This document shows, one piece after another, positions 42,401-54,589 of a stretch of DNA of 64,000 nucleotides; the first letter of the stretch is position 1, and each line of letters begins with the position of its first letter. Both the position numbers and the translations under genes were made by a program. Location of the stretch: contig NC_092115.1 of the NCBI RefSeq assembly GCF_045679555.1, forward strand, positions 38,128,728-38,192,727. The letters are read 5' to 3'. The stretch is from Salvelinus alpinus. Its lineage: Eukaryota; Chordata; Actinopteri; Salmoniformes; Salmonidae. The notes below the pieces were generated by a model that worked only from the letters and a program-made list of their open reading frames with translations, ran no database searches and had not been told where the DNA came from.

Positions 42401-42700
42401 TCAAACAGTTTGAAGAGCTATGAAGAGTTCTTTGAAGAGCTCCCTCGTGACTCAGATAAGAGCATGAGTAGTGATGTGAACCTCTATAGCCTCCATGAAG
42501 ACTACAGTCGGGAGATCAGTCAATACCAACCCATGAAGGATGTTGACCTGAATAGCCTCCACGAAGACTACAGTGATGATATTAGTCAATACCAACCCAT
42601 TAAGGACATTGACGCAGATGAGGACAATAAGTCTTTGGATGATTCAGGGGGGAATGAGATGCCCAATTGTCAGACCCTGGACGAAAGGGGCTGTGACTAA
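36348..42700 (+). CDS. Duplicated 3' part of the zinc-finger gene (exons 7', 8', 9')
   Basis: Direct duplicate of the end of exon 7, exon 8 and exon 9, with splice sites conserved and frames open: exon phases 0/2, 2/1 and 1/stop. It has no TINF2_N exons or promoter of its own. Phase analysis allows exon 8 to splice to exon 9' in frame, and exon 5 to exon 7', so it may be an alternative 3' end of the gene; otherwise it is a headless duplicate kept open by selection or recency. It differs from copy 1 in having one 40-residue unit, no PDLKGDK array, three extra fingers and a truncated C-terminus. Confidence 0.65.
36849..37008 (+). repeat. HpaI-type tRNA-derived SINE in intron 7'
   Basis: tgtggctcagttgggtagagc (A box), gtggcttcaatacccac (T-arm/B box), tail gctctggataagagcgtctg. 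Lies inside a larger AT-rich insertion (about 36710-37165) whose ends share agtgaaatc/gatttcact in inverted orientation. Confidence 0.85.
37233..37303 (+). CDS. Exon 8'
   Basis: Acceptor ctgtcctcag, donor tctg|gtaagg, 71 nt like exon 8. Encodes EEDAEPSDKELWTSV and NERTSVNDS. Confidence 0.75.
38145..40045. mobile_element. Inverted-repeat element nested in the foldback element
   Basis: Ends taggcttgggcggtatacc and atactgcccaaccctag form an imperfect 17-bp inverted repeat. It splits the foldback sequence between cgtaatcatgg and tagcatccaca. No transposase recognised. It itself carries the hAT MITE at 39455-40006. Confidence 0.6.
39455..40006. mobile_element. hAT-type MITE with perfect 8-bp target-site duplication
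   Basis: Starts cagtggcggatttaggc and ends gaactgccactg; flanked by ggtatgac at 39447-39454 and 40007-40014. AT-rich interior, no protein. The third level of nesting. Confidence 0.9.
40770..42700 (+). CDS. Exon 9', ten zinc fingers
   Basis: Acceptor caacactag, 1,931 nt, TAA at 42698-42700. Fingers 1-7 correspond to those of exon 9 (CSFC, CTQC, CHVC, CSAC, CPYC, CHVC, CPVC). Fingers 8-10 (CPHC, CHVC, CPVC from about 42068) are a second copy of the 5-7 block, offset about 544 bp. Between fingers 2 and 3 there is only a short KTELKKNRDLQGDLKQ linker. The final residues CQTLDERGCD are encoded by the LTR-like insertion that starts at 42668. Confidence 0.8.
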
Positions 42701-43204
42701 GCTCAGTCATTATCATAGATCAGACTACACCACCCTATGTTTACACTAAGAATAGGGAGCTCTGAATAACAGTTCTACCATAGACAACACCGGTTCTTTT
42801 AGTTTGGGTTTGAGTAGAAGAACATGGAAGAATGGTCAATCTCAGTTTCCATGAACCACAGTAGCGTAAGCTTTTGTTCAGCACAAGATGGAGGATACAC
42901 CATAAAACAAGTAACACCATCAAATAACAACAACAGGTTTCAGTTCAGGTGGAAGGTAATACTTCTCTTAGTAAAACCAAGGCTTCCGAAGGAGCTCGGC
43001 CACAGCTTCAACACAAACACAGCTTCCCTCTCACCTGCACCTTCCCCAAGGCGGCCGCACCCCAAACAGAAAGGGTTATAAAGGGGCAGGGAAACACAGG
43101 GAGACAATCACATCTTTCATTTAATCACGGAGTTAACAAATACTAAATTAGGAGCACCTGGGCCAAAGCATGCACAGTATAGGGCATTCGTCACACCTGT
43201 GACA
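42668..43204 (+). mobile_element. Solo-LTR-like insertion that ends the exon 9' frame
   Basis: 537 bp starting tgtcagaccctgg and ending cacctgtgaca (TG...CA), flanked by caat on both sides (42664-42667, 43205-43208). The flanks join to give the exon 9 sequence (ccaat|gacaaag), so the insertion is precise. TATA-like ggttataaagg at 43074. Confidence 0.65.
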
Positions 43205-43306
43205 CAATGACAAAGACCAAACTCGACCAACAGCTTAACAGGGAAACACTGACCCAAGCCCTCTCCAGGATTTAATCTGAGAGAAGAATGAGATACAGGT
43301 GATACC
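43205..43306 (+). pseudogene. Stranded C-terminal coding remnant of exon 9'
   Basis: gacaaagaccaaactcgacc ... ctctccaggattt ... gagatacaggtgatacc matches the last coding part of exon 9 (35296-35418) but lies beyond the LTR-like insertion and carries frame-breaking differences. Interrupted again by the element at 43307. Confidence 0.75.
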
Positions 43307-43393
43307 AACCTGGTCTCAGTATTTCGTATTATTCTTTACGTAAATTCGAGACACCCCATTTAGTATGATATGTTACATTTCGAATGGTATGTA

Positions 43394-44994
<1,601 letters not shown>

Positions 44995-45530
44995 TATTCG
45001 TGAATGTCCATCATCCATTTCATATGATATGTTACGAATAACAATTTGTATATGTTATGGATTTGCAAAACTTAAAATATATGTAACAAATTTGCAAAAT
45101 GTACAATATGTTACGAATTTGCAAAACGGATGATATGTTACGAATTCCAATTTGTTGTGGCTGTAATTAGCTAGGTGGCTAATGCTAATGTTTCCTAGCT
45201 GGAAGACGTTAGCTAGGCTAGGGTTTAGGAGTTAGGTTAAAGGGTTAAGTTTAGGGTTAGCTAACATGCAAAGTAGCTAAAAAGTAGTAAGTAGATGAAA
45301 AGTTGCCAAAATGCTGAACTTATCCATGATGATATTCAAACATGCAATCTTTGGGTTGCTAGACGTTTGCGTTATACGCCCATCCATCCACCCTGACCAA
45401 CCACCCTCCTTCCATTTTTTTCTTCAAGTCATTTTCTGTCATACGTAACCATGCCAAAACCTTAATTTCAGGGTCACAGATTTACATTTAGTATGTTATG
45501 TCTAGTCTATGAGACCAGGCTGGTGATACC

Positions 45531-45639
45531 AGTAACTACAGTAGATACAACTAACTATACTAAAGGCACAATCATTTACAGGTTGACATTTTTTTTTTTT
45601 AAGAAACAACTTCCCTATATGTCTTTGTTTTTTTTCTAG
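45531..45639 (+). pseudogene. Last 3' remnant of exon 9' homology
   Basis: actatactaaaggcac and aagaaacaacttccctatat match the end of exon 9 and its 3' UTR (35440-35515), with decay. Confidence 0.6.
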
Positions 45640-47030
45640 ATGTTGTTATAGTATAGGTTAGGTAGTTAAGTTGTACGAACACAAAATAAAAAGGGGGAAA
45701 GAAATATAAAAAGTTTGGAAAATTCCGGAAACTACATAGTCGTGACTATGTGAGTTTAAAAAAAATATATTTCTTTTTGGAGGATGTGTTATGGGGAAGG
45801 TGTTTGTTATTTAAGCAAGCATGAACACACTTTGACACTACACTGGCATTTCCACACTCCATCCCCAGGGGGCAGCAGCAACTGGGTCCAGGTGCTGAGC
45901 GAGGCTTTGATAAGCCCACAGGTGCAGGTAATCAGGAGGATTTTCAAACCGTGAGAGTGCGGTGGCTAAGTAGCCTGCCATTTTTTGTTTGAGTTACCTT
46001 TTTAGTTTTGGGCCTGCCTTGTACTATCGTTTTTGTTTATATTTATTTTGTCACCATGAACTGGACAAGTCAAGAATCAGCTTGGGATGCTGACCCAAGG
46101 AATCATTACTGAGCTGGACCAAGGTAAGGTTGCTGTCTCTAAGGGGCACATGCAAACAACACAGTTTGCATACTCTTACTTATTACATAAATGCACACAT
46201 TACATCAGGTTGCAGACTATTTAGCTAGGCCTAGGACCCCTAGACATAACGAGTGTAGCAAAATCAGTAGGGTAGTTAATCGGTTTCATAACATAATTGG
46301 AGCTCGTCCAGGCATAAATGTTGGCATTTGGGTGCTCATGTGGGGCAGGTGTTAAGTCTGGGTGGATTTGAACCGGTTGAGCTCGCATGCTAGGAGAGGT
46401 TTCCAGCAGCGCAAGTGTGGTTTTCAGTTTGTTAGTTAGTAAGATAGCTGATATTATTGGTCAACAAAACATTTTGGGCTGTCGGCCAAGAGGTTAGTCC
46501 AATTGTTTCCAGCTGGTATTCGTTATCTACTGTAGGGCTGGTGAGTGTTTTGCTCGTGGGCAGAAACATTTTCTGTTGAGTTAATTACTAGTTAATTACA
46601 AAGGTTTTCTGTGGTAAACTGTTGAATATTTGCCTGTTGAAAACCACAACTTCCTACTAAGTCCCACTGTTTGTGCTGCTTGATTTGATTTCTCTCTAAA
46701 AACTGCACTTTGAGCTCACAAAAAATGGAATTCAAATAATTGAATCAATCAATTCGTTTTTTTAAACTGAAAATAAACCAACATTTCGGCTAATCCCTCA
46801 GCACTAGTGTACATATTGGTACTTAGTTAAGGAAGTTTTATTAAAATAAAAAATAAAGATTAAAAGTTTGAAAAAATTCAGGAAAATAGATAGTGGTGAC
46901 TGAGGTTTTCTTTTCTTGTTGGGGCAGGTGTTCTGGAATATGTTTGGTAGTTAAGTAAGTAGGCCGAGGACCTCTGGACATCATGAGTGTAGCAAAATCA
47001 GTAGGCTAGTTAATCGTTCGTAACAATGTG
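45640..47030. other. Insertion into the duplicated flank, no gene seen
   Basis: Has no counterpart in copy 1. Contains internal partial direct repeats: aaaaagtttggaaaattcc (45708) with 46864, and gtgtagcaaaatcagtag at 46254 and 46988. May be one or two retroelements; not identified. Confidence 0.4.
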
Positions 47031-47729
47031 TAGGAATAGGAATATGGCTGTAGCTCTCCTAAACCTGGGCCTCTATTCTCAGAGTAGGAGTGTTGATCTA
47101 TGATCAGTTTTGTCTTTCAGATCATAATAAATTAGATAGGGAGGACAAATGGTGACTTTTGTTTGTTTTTGTTTTTACTTTGTCAAAATGTGACAACTAT
47201 ATCCCATCTTTCCCCTTTCTCTGCCTCTCTTTATCATTATCCACTTTTATAACATGATTATAATACTTATCATGTATTGTCACTATACACTTTGGATAAA
47301 AGCTATGGGTTTCCACTGGACCGGGCTGAAGCGACCATCGTTTTTGTTTGTTGTTTTTGAACTATGAGTTCTGTGCCACCCGGGACGCAAACTCTTGGTT
47401 GGCTCTCGACTGAGCTAATTCCTTTTTTTGTTTGTTTTTACTTTACGCCAAAATGTGACAACTATATATCTCTTTTTTCTCCTTTCTGTCCCTCTCTATA
47501 TCATTATTATCCACCTTTATAGCATGTTTATAATACTTAAATATTATGTAAAGTCACTGTACACTGTAAGTTACTTTGGATAAAAGCATCTACGACTCTT
47601 GGAATTATCTACATGTTTATACATCTTGTTTTCAAATTCACATTGGTGTGATACATTTAATGTATTAAAGAAGAAAAATGAAAAAGCGTGGATTTGGAGA
47701 GTGCATTTTTATGACTAATATATACAGTG
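47031..47729 (+). repeat. Duplicated 3' flank (end of unit 2, stub of unit 3)
   Basis: 47040-47110 matches 35528-35600; 47160-47290 and 47420-47726 both match 36020-36347. The stretch up to atatatacag aligns with the bases just before exon 7', so a third unit once began here. It is cut off by the hAT-type end at 47730. Confidence 0.7.
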
Positions 47730-48356
47730 CAGTGGCGGTCGGTGCCGTTTAAGATGACGGGGGACCATTCATATTCCATTCACCCAGTTCATTGTAATTT
47801 TCCCTATACCCATCATGATGTTGCTACAACCTAGCCTATGAATGAAAGTTTACAACGTAGGTGCACACAAGTCGAGAGAAAAATTTGAGGCGATGGACAG
47901 TGACACATGGACAGACTGTGACGCATTCAATACCGCCATGCACACTCGTGCCTACATCTAGCTGATCTAGGGTGTAATCATTAGTCCAACAGTTGCAAAC
48001 GAGAGTTTCTATTGGACAAATTCAGGTATGTTTATCCCCTTCCGTTTGCTTCTATTTAATAAACGTTTTTCAACAATCGGCAGAATGAATACATCCCTGA
48101 TCACAGGTAAAAACAGTTCACTTTCATAGCAGCCACGTATTACGTCTCGCATCTACATGCTCTCCTCCTCTCCCATTTTCCCTTCGCTTGTGGACTTCTA
48201 TGCACAACACATCAGCTCTATATGACCAGGCGAAAAATCCTTTCCAAGTAAAACCATATCATAACCGCAACACACAGCCTACATCATTGTCACCATATTA
48301 GCTAAAGTAATGTCATAGTCAACATAGCTAATAGAACTAACACGTTAGTAAACCCT
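47730..48356. mobile_element. hAT-type element, left end only
   Basis: Starts cagtggcggtcggtgccg, a known-looking hAT terminus. The right end is lost at the junction with a Tc1 fragment. No open frame. Confidence 0.5.
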
Positions 48357-48744
48357 TTACAAACTCTATTTTCATCTCATCTGACCATAGCACCGCCTGA
48401 AGTTTGCTAAATGGCTTTGGCACTTGGATTGGAACCAGTGCTATGATCAAATTACATGAAAATAGAGGCTTTTGGCCACACACACCAGCAGTGAGTTTGT
48501 CATTCAAAAGAACAATTTATAGGCAGAAAATACCTCAACCCTACTGTAAAATATGGTGGTGGAGCTTTGATGTTATGGGGCTATTTTGCTACAACTGGTC
48601 CTGGGGCCCTTGCTAAGGTCAACAGCATCATGAACTTTATCAAGTACCAGGACATTTAGCCAAAAACCTAGATGCCTCTGCCAGGAGGCTGAAAGTTGGC
48701 CGCAAGTGGATCTTCCAGCAAGACAACCCATGTCTACCTCAGAT
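48357..48744 (+). mobile_element. Tc1-like transposase fragment, another family
   Basis: gtttgctaaatggctttggc, then coding-like YCKIWWWSFDVMGLFCYN in one frame and gccgcaagtggatcttcc before the second catalytic motif. Internal part of a transposase only. Confidence 0.65.
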
Positions 48745-48960
48745 CAGCCTTTCAGAATAGTACTAAAAACCAAATAAATTGAAAAAAATAACCCATATTA
48801 ACATATGTAGCCTGCAAAACAAGGTTAATGAAATTGACAATTTACTAACATATATTCTAGCCATCTCTGAAACACACATAATTCCTTTGATGCAGTAGTA
48901 GCTATACTGTACATGGTTATACAGGAAATATAGAAATGCAAATGGAGGTGTTGCTATATA

Positions 48961-50418
48961 CACTGAACAAAAATATAAACGCAACATGCAACAATTAGAA
49001 AGATTTTACTGAGTTACAGTTCATATAAGGAAATCAGTCAACTGAAATACATACATTAGGCCCTAATCTATGGATTTCATATGACTGGGAATAGAGAGCT
49101 TTAAAAATTTAAAAAAGTAGTGGTCTAGATCAGAAAACCAGTCAGTATCTGGTGTGACCATTTCCCTCATGCAGCACGACACATCTCCTTCGCATAGAGT
49201 TGATCAGGCTGTTGATTATGGCCTGTGGAATGTTGTCCCACTCCTATTCAATGGCTGTGCGAAGTTGCTGGATATTGGAGGGAACTGGAACATGCTGTCG
49301 TACATGTCGACCCAGAGGATCCCTAACATGCTCAATGTCTGGTGAGTATGCAGGAAATGGAAGAACTGGGTGTGCAGACTATTTCAGCTTCCAGGAATTG
49401 TGTACAGATCCTTGTGACATGGGACTGTGCATTATCATGCTGAAACGAGGTGATGGCGGCGGATAAATGGCACGACAATGGGCCTCAGGATCTCATCTCG
49501 GTATCTCTGTGCATTCAAATTGCCGTCGATAAAATGCAATTGTGTTTGTTGTCTATAGCTTATGCCTGCCAATACCATAAACCCACCGACACCATAGGGC
49601 ACTCTGTTCACAACGTTGACAGCAAACCCCTTGCCCACACGTCTGCCATCTGCCCGGTACAGTTGAAACCAGGATTCATCTGTGAAGAGCATACTTCTCC
49701 ACTGTGCCAGTGGCCATCGAAGGTGAGCATTTGCACACTGAAGTCGGTTACGACGCCGAACTGCGGTCAGGTCAAGACCCTGGTGAGGATGACAAGCATG
49801 CAGATGAGCTTCCCTGAGACAGTTTCTGACAGTTTGTGCAGAAATTCTTCAGTTGTGCAAACCTACAGTTTCATTAGCTGTCTGACTGGCTGGTCTCAGA
49901 CGATCCTGCAGGTTAAGAAACCAGATGTGGAGGTCCTGGGCTGGCATGGTTACACATGGTCTGCGGTTGTGAGGCAGGTTCGACGTACTGCCAAATTCTC
50001 TAAAATGACGATGGAGGTGGCTTATGGTAGAGAAATTAACATTCAATTCTCTGGCAACAGCTCTGGTGGACATTCCTGCAGTCAGCATTGCAATTACACG
50101 CTCCCTCAAAACTTGAGACATCTGTGGCATTGTGTTGTTTGACAGAACTGCACATTTTAGAGTGGCCTTTTATTGTCCCTGGCACAAGGTGCAAGTGTGT
50201 AATGATCATGCTGTTTAATCAGCTTCTTGATATGCCACGCCTGTGGCAAGATGGATTATCTTGGCAAAGGTGAAATGCTCACTAACAAGGATGTAAACAA
50301 ATTTGTGCAGAAAATTTGAGAGAAATAAGCTTTTTGTGCGTATGGAACATTTTTGGGATCTTTTATTTCAGTTCACGATACATGGGACCAACACTTTACA
50401 TGCTCTTTTTTTTCAGTG
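48961..50418 (-). mobile_element. Tc1-like element, family C, complete copy
   Basis: Between TA dinucleotides (48959-48960, 50419-50420): cactgaacaaaaatataaac at the left, ttttttttcagtg at the right. 1,458 bp. It splits the LINE endonuclease region, which resumes at 50421. Confidence 0.9.
49142..50130 (-). pseudogene. Broken family C transposase
   Basis: Starts at 50130 with MPQMSQVLRERVIAMLTAGM and [19 protein letters not shown] (helix-turn-helix region) to about 49849. After frame breaks the first catalytic Asp appears in LFTDESWFQLYRADGRRVG (49692 down). Further down the reverse strand encodes SPDIEHV in place of NPIE, and ends GHTRY at 49142. Multiple stops and frameshifts. Confidence 0.85.
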
Positions 50419-50648
50419 TATGTCCAGAGTCATATTCCTGTTAGGCTGAGAGACAATCTCATCACATGATGGCTACAGGTTCATCTGCCTTACGTGAAGC
50501 CTATTCTTGTAGGAAGTTGCTAAAAGTCAGTATTTGGACTATATGTGTGAAATGTATGTGATATCAACAGAGGTATATATTCTGGGTGACATAAAAATGG
50601 ACTGGTTGTCATCAAGCTGTCCACTCAAAAAAAGCTTTAAGCTGTAAC

Positions 50649-50989
50649 TGTAAGGTTCATTTTTTATTTTCTTAGTCAACCTTGTGTTCTTTTTCTTTGT
50701 GTTCTTGAACGTAGCCCTGTTTCTTTGTGTTCTGGAATGTAGCCCCGTCTTTCATTTTTGTTCATTGATTTCACCTGCATTCGTTTCTCACCTGGTCTCA
50801 TCAGCTTCCTATTTAGTTCAGTTCTTTCTGTTTGTATGCTTGTGAGGTATTGTTTGTTTTTGACTGCCTACCTGTGTTTGACCATTGCCTGCCTGTGACC
50901 ACAATTCCTGCCTTCTGTGAAGGCTTAATAAACATCTGCCGCGCATTGCGTGTGAATCTACACCTTTTTCTCCCTGAGTATTCATTACA
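50649..50989 (+). mobile_element. Solo LTR with perfect 5-bp target duplication
   Basis: Starts tgtaaggttc and ends tattcattaca; flanked by gtaac at 50644-50648 and 50990-50994. Contains aataaacatctg, a polyadenylation-type signal near the R region. Inserted in the LINE. Confidence 0.9.
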
Positions 50990-51101
50990 GTAACTGATGC
51001 CTGCAATCTGGTTCAGGTTATCAGTCAACCAACCAGGGTTTTTACAAACAGAACAGGAAATAAATCATGCATGTGTAAATCTTTTCTAAAGCAGTATCCA
51101 A

Positions 51102-51495
51102 ATAAAATGTTATTTGTCACATGCTCCGAATACAACAGTGAAATGCCAGCAATGCCGTTTTAAGAAAATAGAGTTCAGAAAATATTTACTAAATAAATAA
51201 AGTTAAAAAAGTAATACAATAAAATAACGAGGCTATATACAGGGCGTACTGGTAGTGAGTCAATGTGCGGTGGTACAGGTTAATTGAGGTAATTTGTACA
51301 TGTAGATAGGGGTAAAGTGACTATGCATAGAAAATAAACAGCAAAGTATAGGCAAATAGTCTGGGTGGCCATTTCATTGATTGTTCAGCAGTCTTATGGC
51401 TTGGGGGTAGAAGCTCTAAAGGAGCATTTTGGACCTAGACTTGGAGCTCCGGTACTGCTTGCCGTGCGGTAACAGAGAGAACAGTCTATGACTTG
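51102..51495 (-). mobile_element. LINE 3' end, same family as 27290-28005
   Basis: Shares gttatttgtcacatgctc, aggctatatacaggg and cttatggcttgggggtagaa. The reverse strand ends at the RSKxxx region of the ORF2 C-terminus. Inserted in the plus-strand LINE. Confidence 0.82.
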
Positions 51496-51686
51496 AAACT
51501 TCAACAAACTTGAAGCATTTATGAAATTGCTCCTTCCTGTTACTGATAGGCATGCGCCCATCAAGAAACGGACCGTTAGAACCGCCAAATCCCCATGGAT
51601 AGATGATGAATTGAAACTGTATGGCTGAGAGGGGAAAGGGAATAGCAAATAAGTCTGATAAAACAGCAGATTCTCAAACATACAGT

Positions 51687-51831
51687 CCCGTGTGGCTCAG
51701 TTGGTAGAGCATGGCGCTTGCAACGCCAGGGTTGGGGACCCACGGGGGGACCAGGATGAATATGTATGAACTTTCCAATTTGTAAGTCGCTCTGGATAAG
51801 AGCGTCTGCTAAATGACTTAAATGTAAATGT
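51687..51831 (+). repeat. HpaI-type tRNA-derived SINE
   Basis: gtgtggctcagttggtagag (A box), gccagggttggggacccac (B box region), tail ctctggataagagcgtctgc. The best-preserved of the SINEs with this tail here; inserted in the LINE. Confidence 0.9.
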
Positions 51832-52632
51832 AATACAGTAAATTGAGAAATCACTTAACTAAGCTTAACAAAAAGAAAAACTATACTATGGAACAAATAT
51901 AAATTATATAAAGAATGACAGTAAAATGCTCTGGAGTACCTTAAATGAAATTCTAGGCAAAAAAGTTAACTCTGCTCCATCCTTCATTGAGGCAGATGGC
52001 ATGCCAACCACTTGAATAACTTTTTTGTTGACACGATTAGCATACTTAGGCATGACATGCAAAGAACAAACGCTGAGCATTCATATTCATGCATAACAGA
52101 CCAAATCATTATTACAAGCACTGTAGTTTTGAGTTCTGCAAAGTTGGTGTGAAAGAGGTGAAAATATTGTTGCCATCTATCAATAAGGACAAGCCACCTG
52201 GTACCGACAACCTGGGTGGTAGGTAAATTGCTGAAGTTGCGACTCTTGTTTGCCACATCTTCAATTTAAGCCTAGAAGATGATGTGTGCCCTCAGGACTG
52301 GAGGGTGCAACGGTCATTCCGCTGCCCCAGAATAGCACCCTTTAATGGTTCAAACAGCCAAACAATCAGCTCCTTACCGATGCTTAGCAAACTTTTGGAA
52401 AAAAATGGTGTTTGACCAAATACTTTCGGTTTGACCAATTATTTTGACCAATTATTTTATGAAAAACAAAATTAACAAACTTTCAGCATGCTTATAGGGA
52501 AGGGCACTCAACATGCTCGGCACTGACATAAATGACTGATGATTGGCTGAAAGAAATTAATAAGAAGATTTTGGGAGATGTTTCGTTAGATTTCAGTTTT
52601 TGATATCATTGATTATAACCTATTGCTGAAAA

Positions 52633-52770
52633 TAGGTATTTTATTAGCATCCACATTAGCTGTTGCAAAAGCGGCAGCTACTCTTCCTGGGGTCCACACA
52701 AAACATTACATAATACAGAACATTAATAGACAAGAACAGCTCAAAGACAGAACTAAATACATTTTTTTAA
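52633..52770 (-). mobile_element. LINE 3'-end fragment, reverse orientation
   Basis: attttattagcatccacatt ... cagctactcttcctggggtc is the reverse of a LINE 3' end of the same kind as that at 54280-54310; inserted in the RT region of the plus-strand copy. Confidence 0.65.
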
Positions 52771-53337
52771 TGGGTGGAAAGTCACCTATCTAATAGAACA
52801 CAGAGGGTTTTCTTTAATGGAAGCCTCTCTAATGCAAATTTGTTTGACTGTGGTGTATCGCAGGGCAGCCAGCTTGGGCCGTTATTTTTTTCTGTTTTTA
52901 CCAATGACCTTCCACTGACCTTGAATAAAGCCTGTGTGTCTATGTACACTGATGACTCAACCATGTACATATCAGCTACGTCAGTAAAATAAATAACTGA
53001 CACACGTAACATAGAGCTCCAGTCAGTTTTAGAATGGTAACTAGCAATAGGCTGGTGCTAAATATCTTAAAAACTAAAAGCATTGTTTTTGGGACAAATC
53101 ACTCACTCAACCCTAAACCTCATCTGGATCTATTACAGAATCATGTTGCAAATTGAGCAAGTTGAGGAGACTAAACTGCTGGGTGTTACCCTAGATAGCA
53201 AGCTGTCATGGTCAAACATATAGACTCAATCGTTAATAAAATGGGAAGAGGTCTGTCCATGATAAGTCGTTGCACTACTTTCTAAATCAACCAGGCAGGT
53301 CCTATAGGCCCTAGTTTTGTCGCACCTGGACTAATTC

Positions 53338-53433
53338 ATCCACTGTTAACCCACTGTTCCTAGGCCGTCATTGCAAATAGGAATTTGTTGTTAATTGACT
53401 TGTCTAGTTAAATAATGGTTAAATAAATATAAA
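53338..53433 (+). repeat. SINE tail fragment
   Basis: gttaacccactgttcctagg ... aatttgttgttaattgactt, the same tail as the SINE at 26197-26372. Confidence 0.75.
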
Positions 53434-53930
53434 AAGTATGCCCAGCTGTGTGGTCATGTGATGCAAAGAAGTACATAGGCAAGTTGCAGTTGGTCCAGAA
53501 CAGAGCAGCACTTATTGCACTTAGATGTACACAGAGGGCGAATGTCAGTGGTATGAATGTCAATCTCTCCTTGCTCAAAGTTTAGGAGAGATTGACTGCA
53601 TCACTATTGGTGGTTGTGTGAGGTATTGATGTGTTAAAGGTACTGAACTGTCTGTTCAAGCAGTTGGTACACAGTTCGGACACTCATCGGTACCACACAA
53701 GACATGCAGCCAGAGGTTTCTTTACAGTCCCCAGGTCTAGAACAGAGACTGGGAAACGGTATTAAATAGAGCCATGACTACATGGAACTCTCTACCACCC
53801 CAGGTAACTCAAGACAGCAATACCAGATTAAAAAAACGGATTAAAGAACACCTTTCGGCATACCTGGACTGTGTAGAGACAGACATTTTGTGTTATATTT
53901 GGCACTGTATTATGTATTGTATTATATAGG

Positions 53931-54225
53931 TGCAACGTGTACGCTGAGAGTCGGGAAGCAAGTACAGGGAGTGTATTTAATAAATAAACAAACATGGACC
54001 AAATCAAGAAACACGGGTAGCGTACAGACATGAAACACTGGAACAGAAACAATAACGCCTAGGGAAAAAACCAAAGGGAGTGACGTATATAGGGAAGGTA
54101 ATCAGGGAGGTGATGGACTCCAGGTGAGTCTGATGAGGCGCTGGTGCGCATAACGATGGTGACAGGTGTGCGTAATAATGAGCAGCCTGGTGACCTCGAG
54201 CGCCGGAGAGGGAGTATACGTGACA
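53931..54225 (-). mobile_element. Solo LTR with perfect 5-bp target duplication
   Basis: Starts tgcaacgtgtacgc and ends gtatacgtgaca; flanked by atagg at 53926-53930 and 54226-54230. A tttaataaataaac stretch near 53974 read on the plus strand suggests the LTR lies in reverse. Inserted just before the LINE 3' end. Confidence 0.85.
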
Positions 54226-54589
54226 ATAGGGTTATATATTTTATGAATTTGTTCTGTTTTGTTTCCGGCTTTGGAACCCAGGAAGACTAGGGGATCCTAA
54301 TCAAATACTAAATAAATCCAAGCATACATCAAATCCACAAATAAATAGTTAATTGACCACAAAATCAACATTTTGCAATGGCCATCTTAGTCTCCAATTG
54401 TAATTGTATTAGTATTATATATATATATATATACACACTACCAGTCAAAAGTTTTAGAACAACTACTCATTCAAGGGTTTTTCTTTATTTGTACTATTTT
54501 CTACATTGTAGAATAATAGTGAAGACATCAAAACTATGAGATAACACATAATGTAGTAACCAAAACAGTGTTAAACAAATCAAAACATA

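Larger units (their letters stand above)
48745..54310 (+). mobile_element. Decayed LINE with many nested insertions
   Basis: One plus-strand non-LTR element in pieces. 48745-48958 is the start of the endonuclease region (ISETH, YRKYRNANGGGVAIY in frame pieces). 50421-50648 continues it (LGDIKMDWLSSSCPLKK). 51000-51100 and 51496-51686 follow, then the reverse transcriptase at 52530-53020 with the FFNG...GSQLGPLFF and YTDDST motifs, and the C-terminal region at 53435-53830. The 3' end is near 54310 (ggaacccaggaagac). Stops and frameshifts throughout. The RT is of the same family as the minus-strand copy at 56591-57955. Confidence 0.75.

Noticed and set aside
49450..50142. 230-codon plus-strand frame
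   Set aside because: Antisense of the family C transposase relic, whose conserved motifs are on the minus strand.
51687..51831. tRNA gene
   Set aside because: A and B boxes are present, but the body continues into a SINE tail and no cloverleaf closes; a tRNA-derived SINE. The same applies to the relics at 3705, 17485, 19059, 26197 and 36849.
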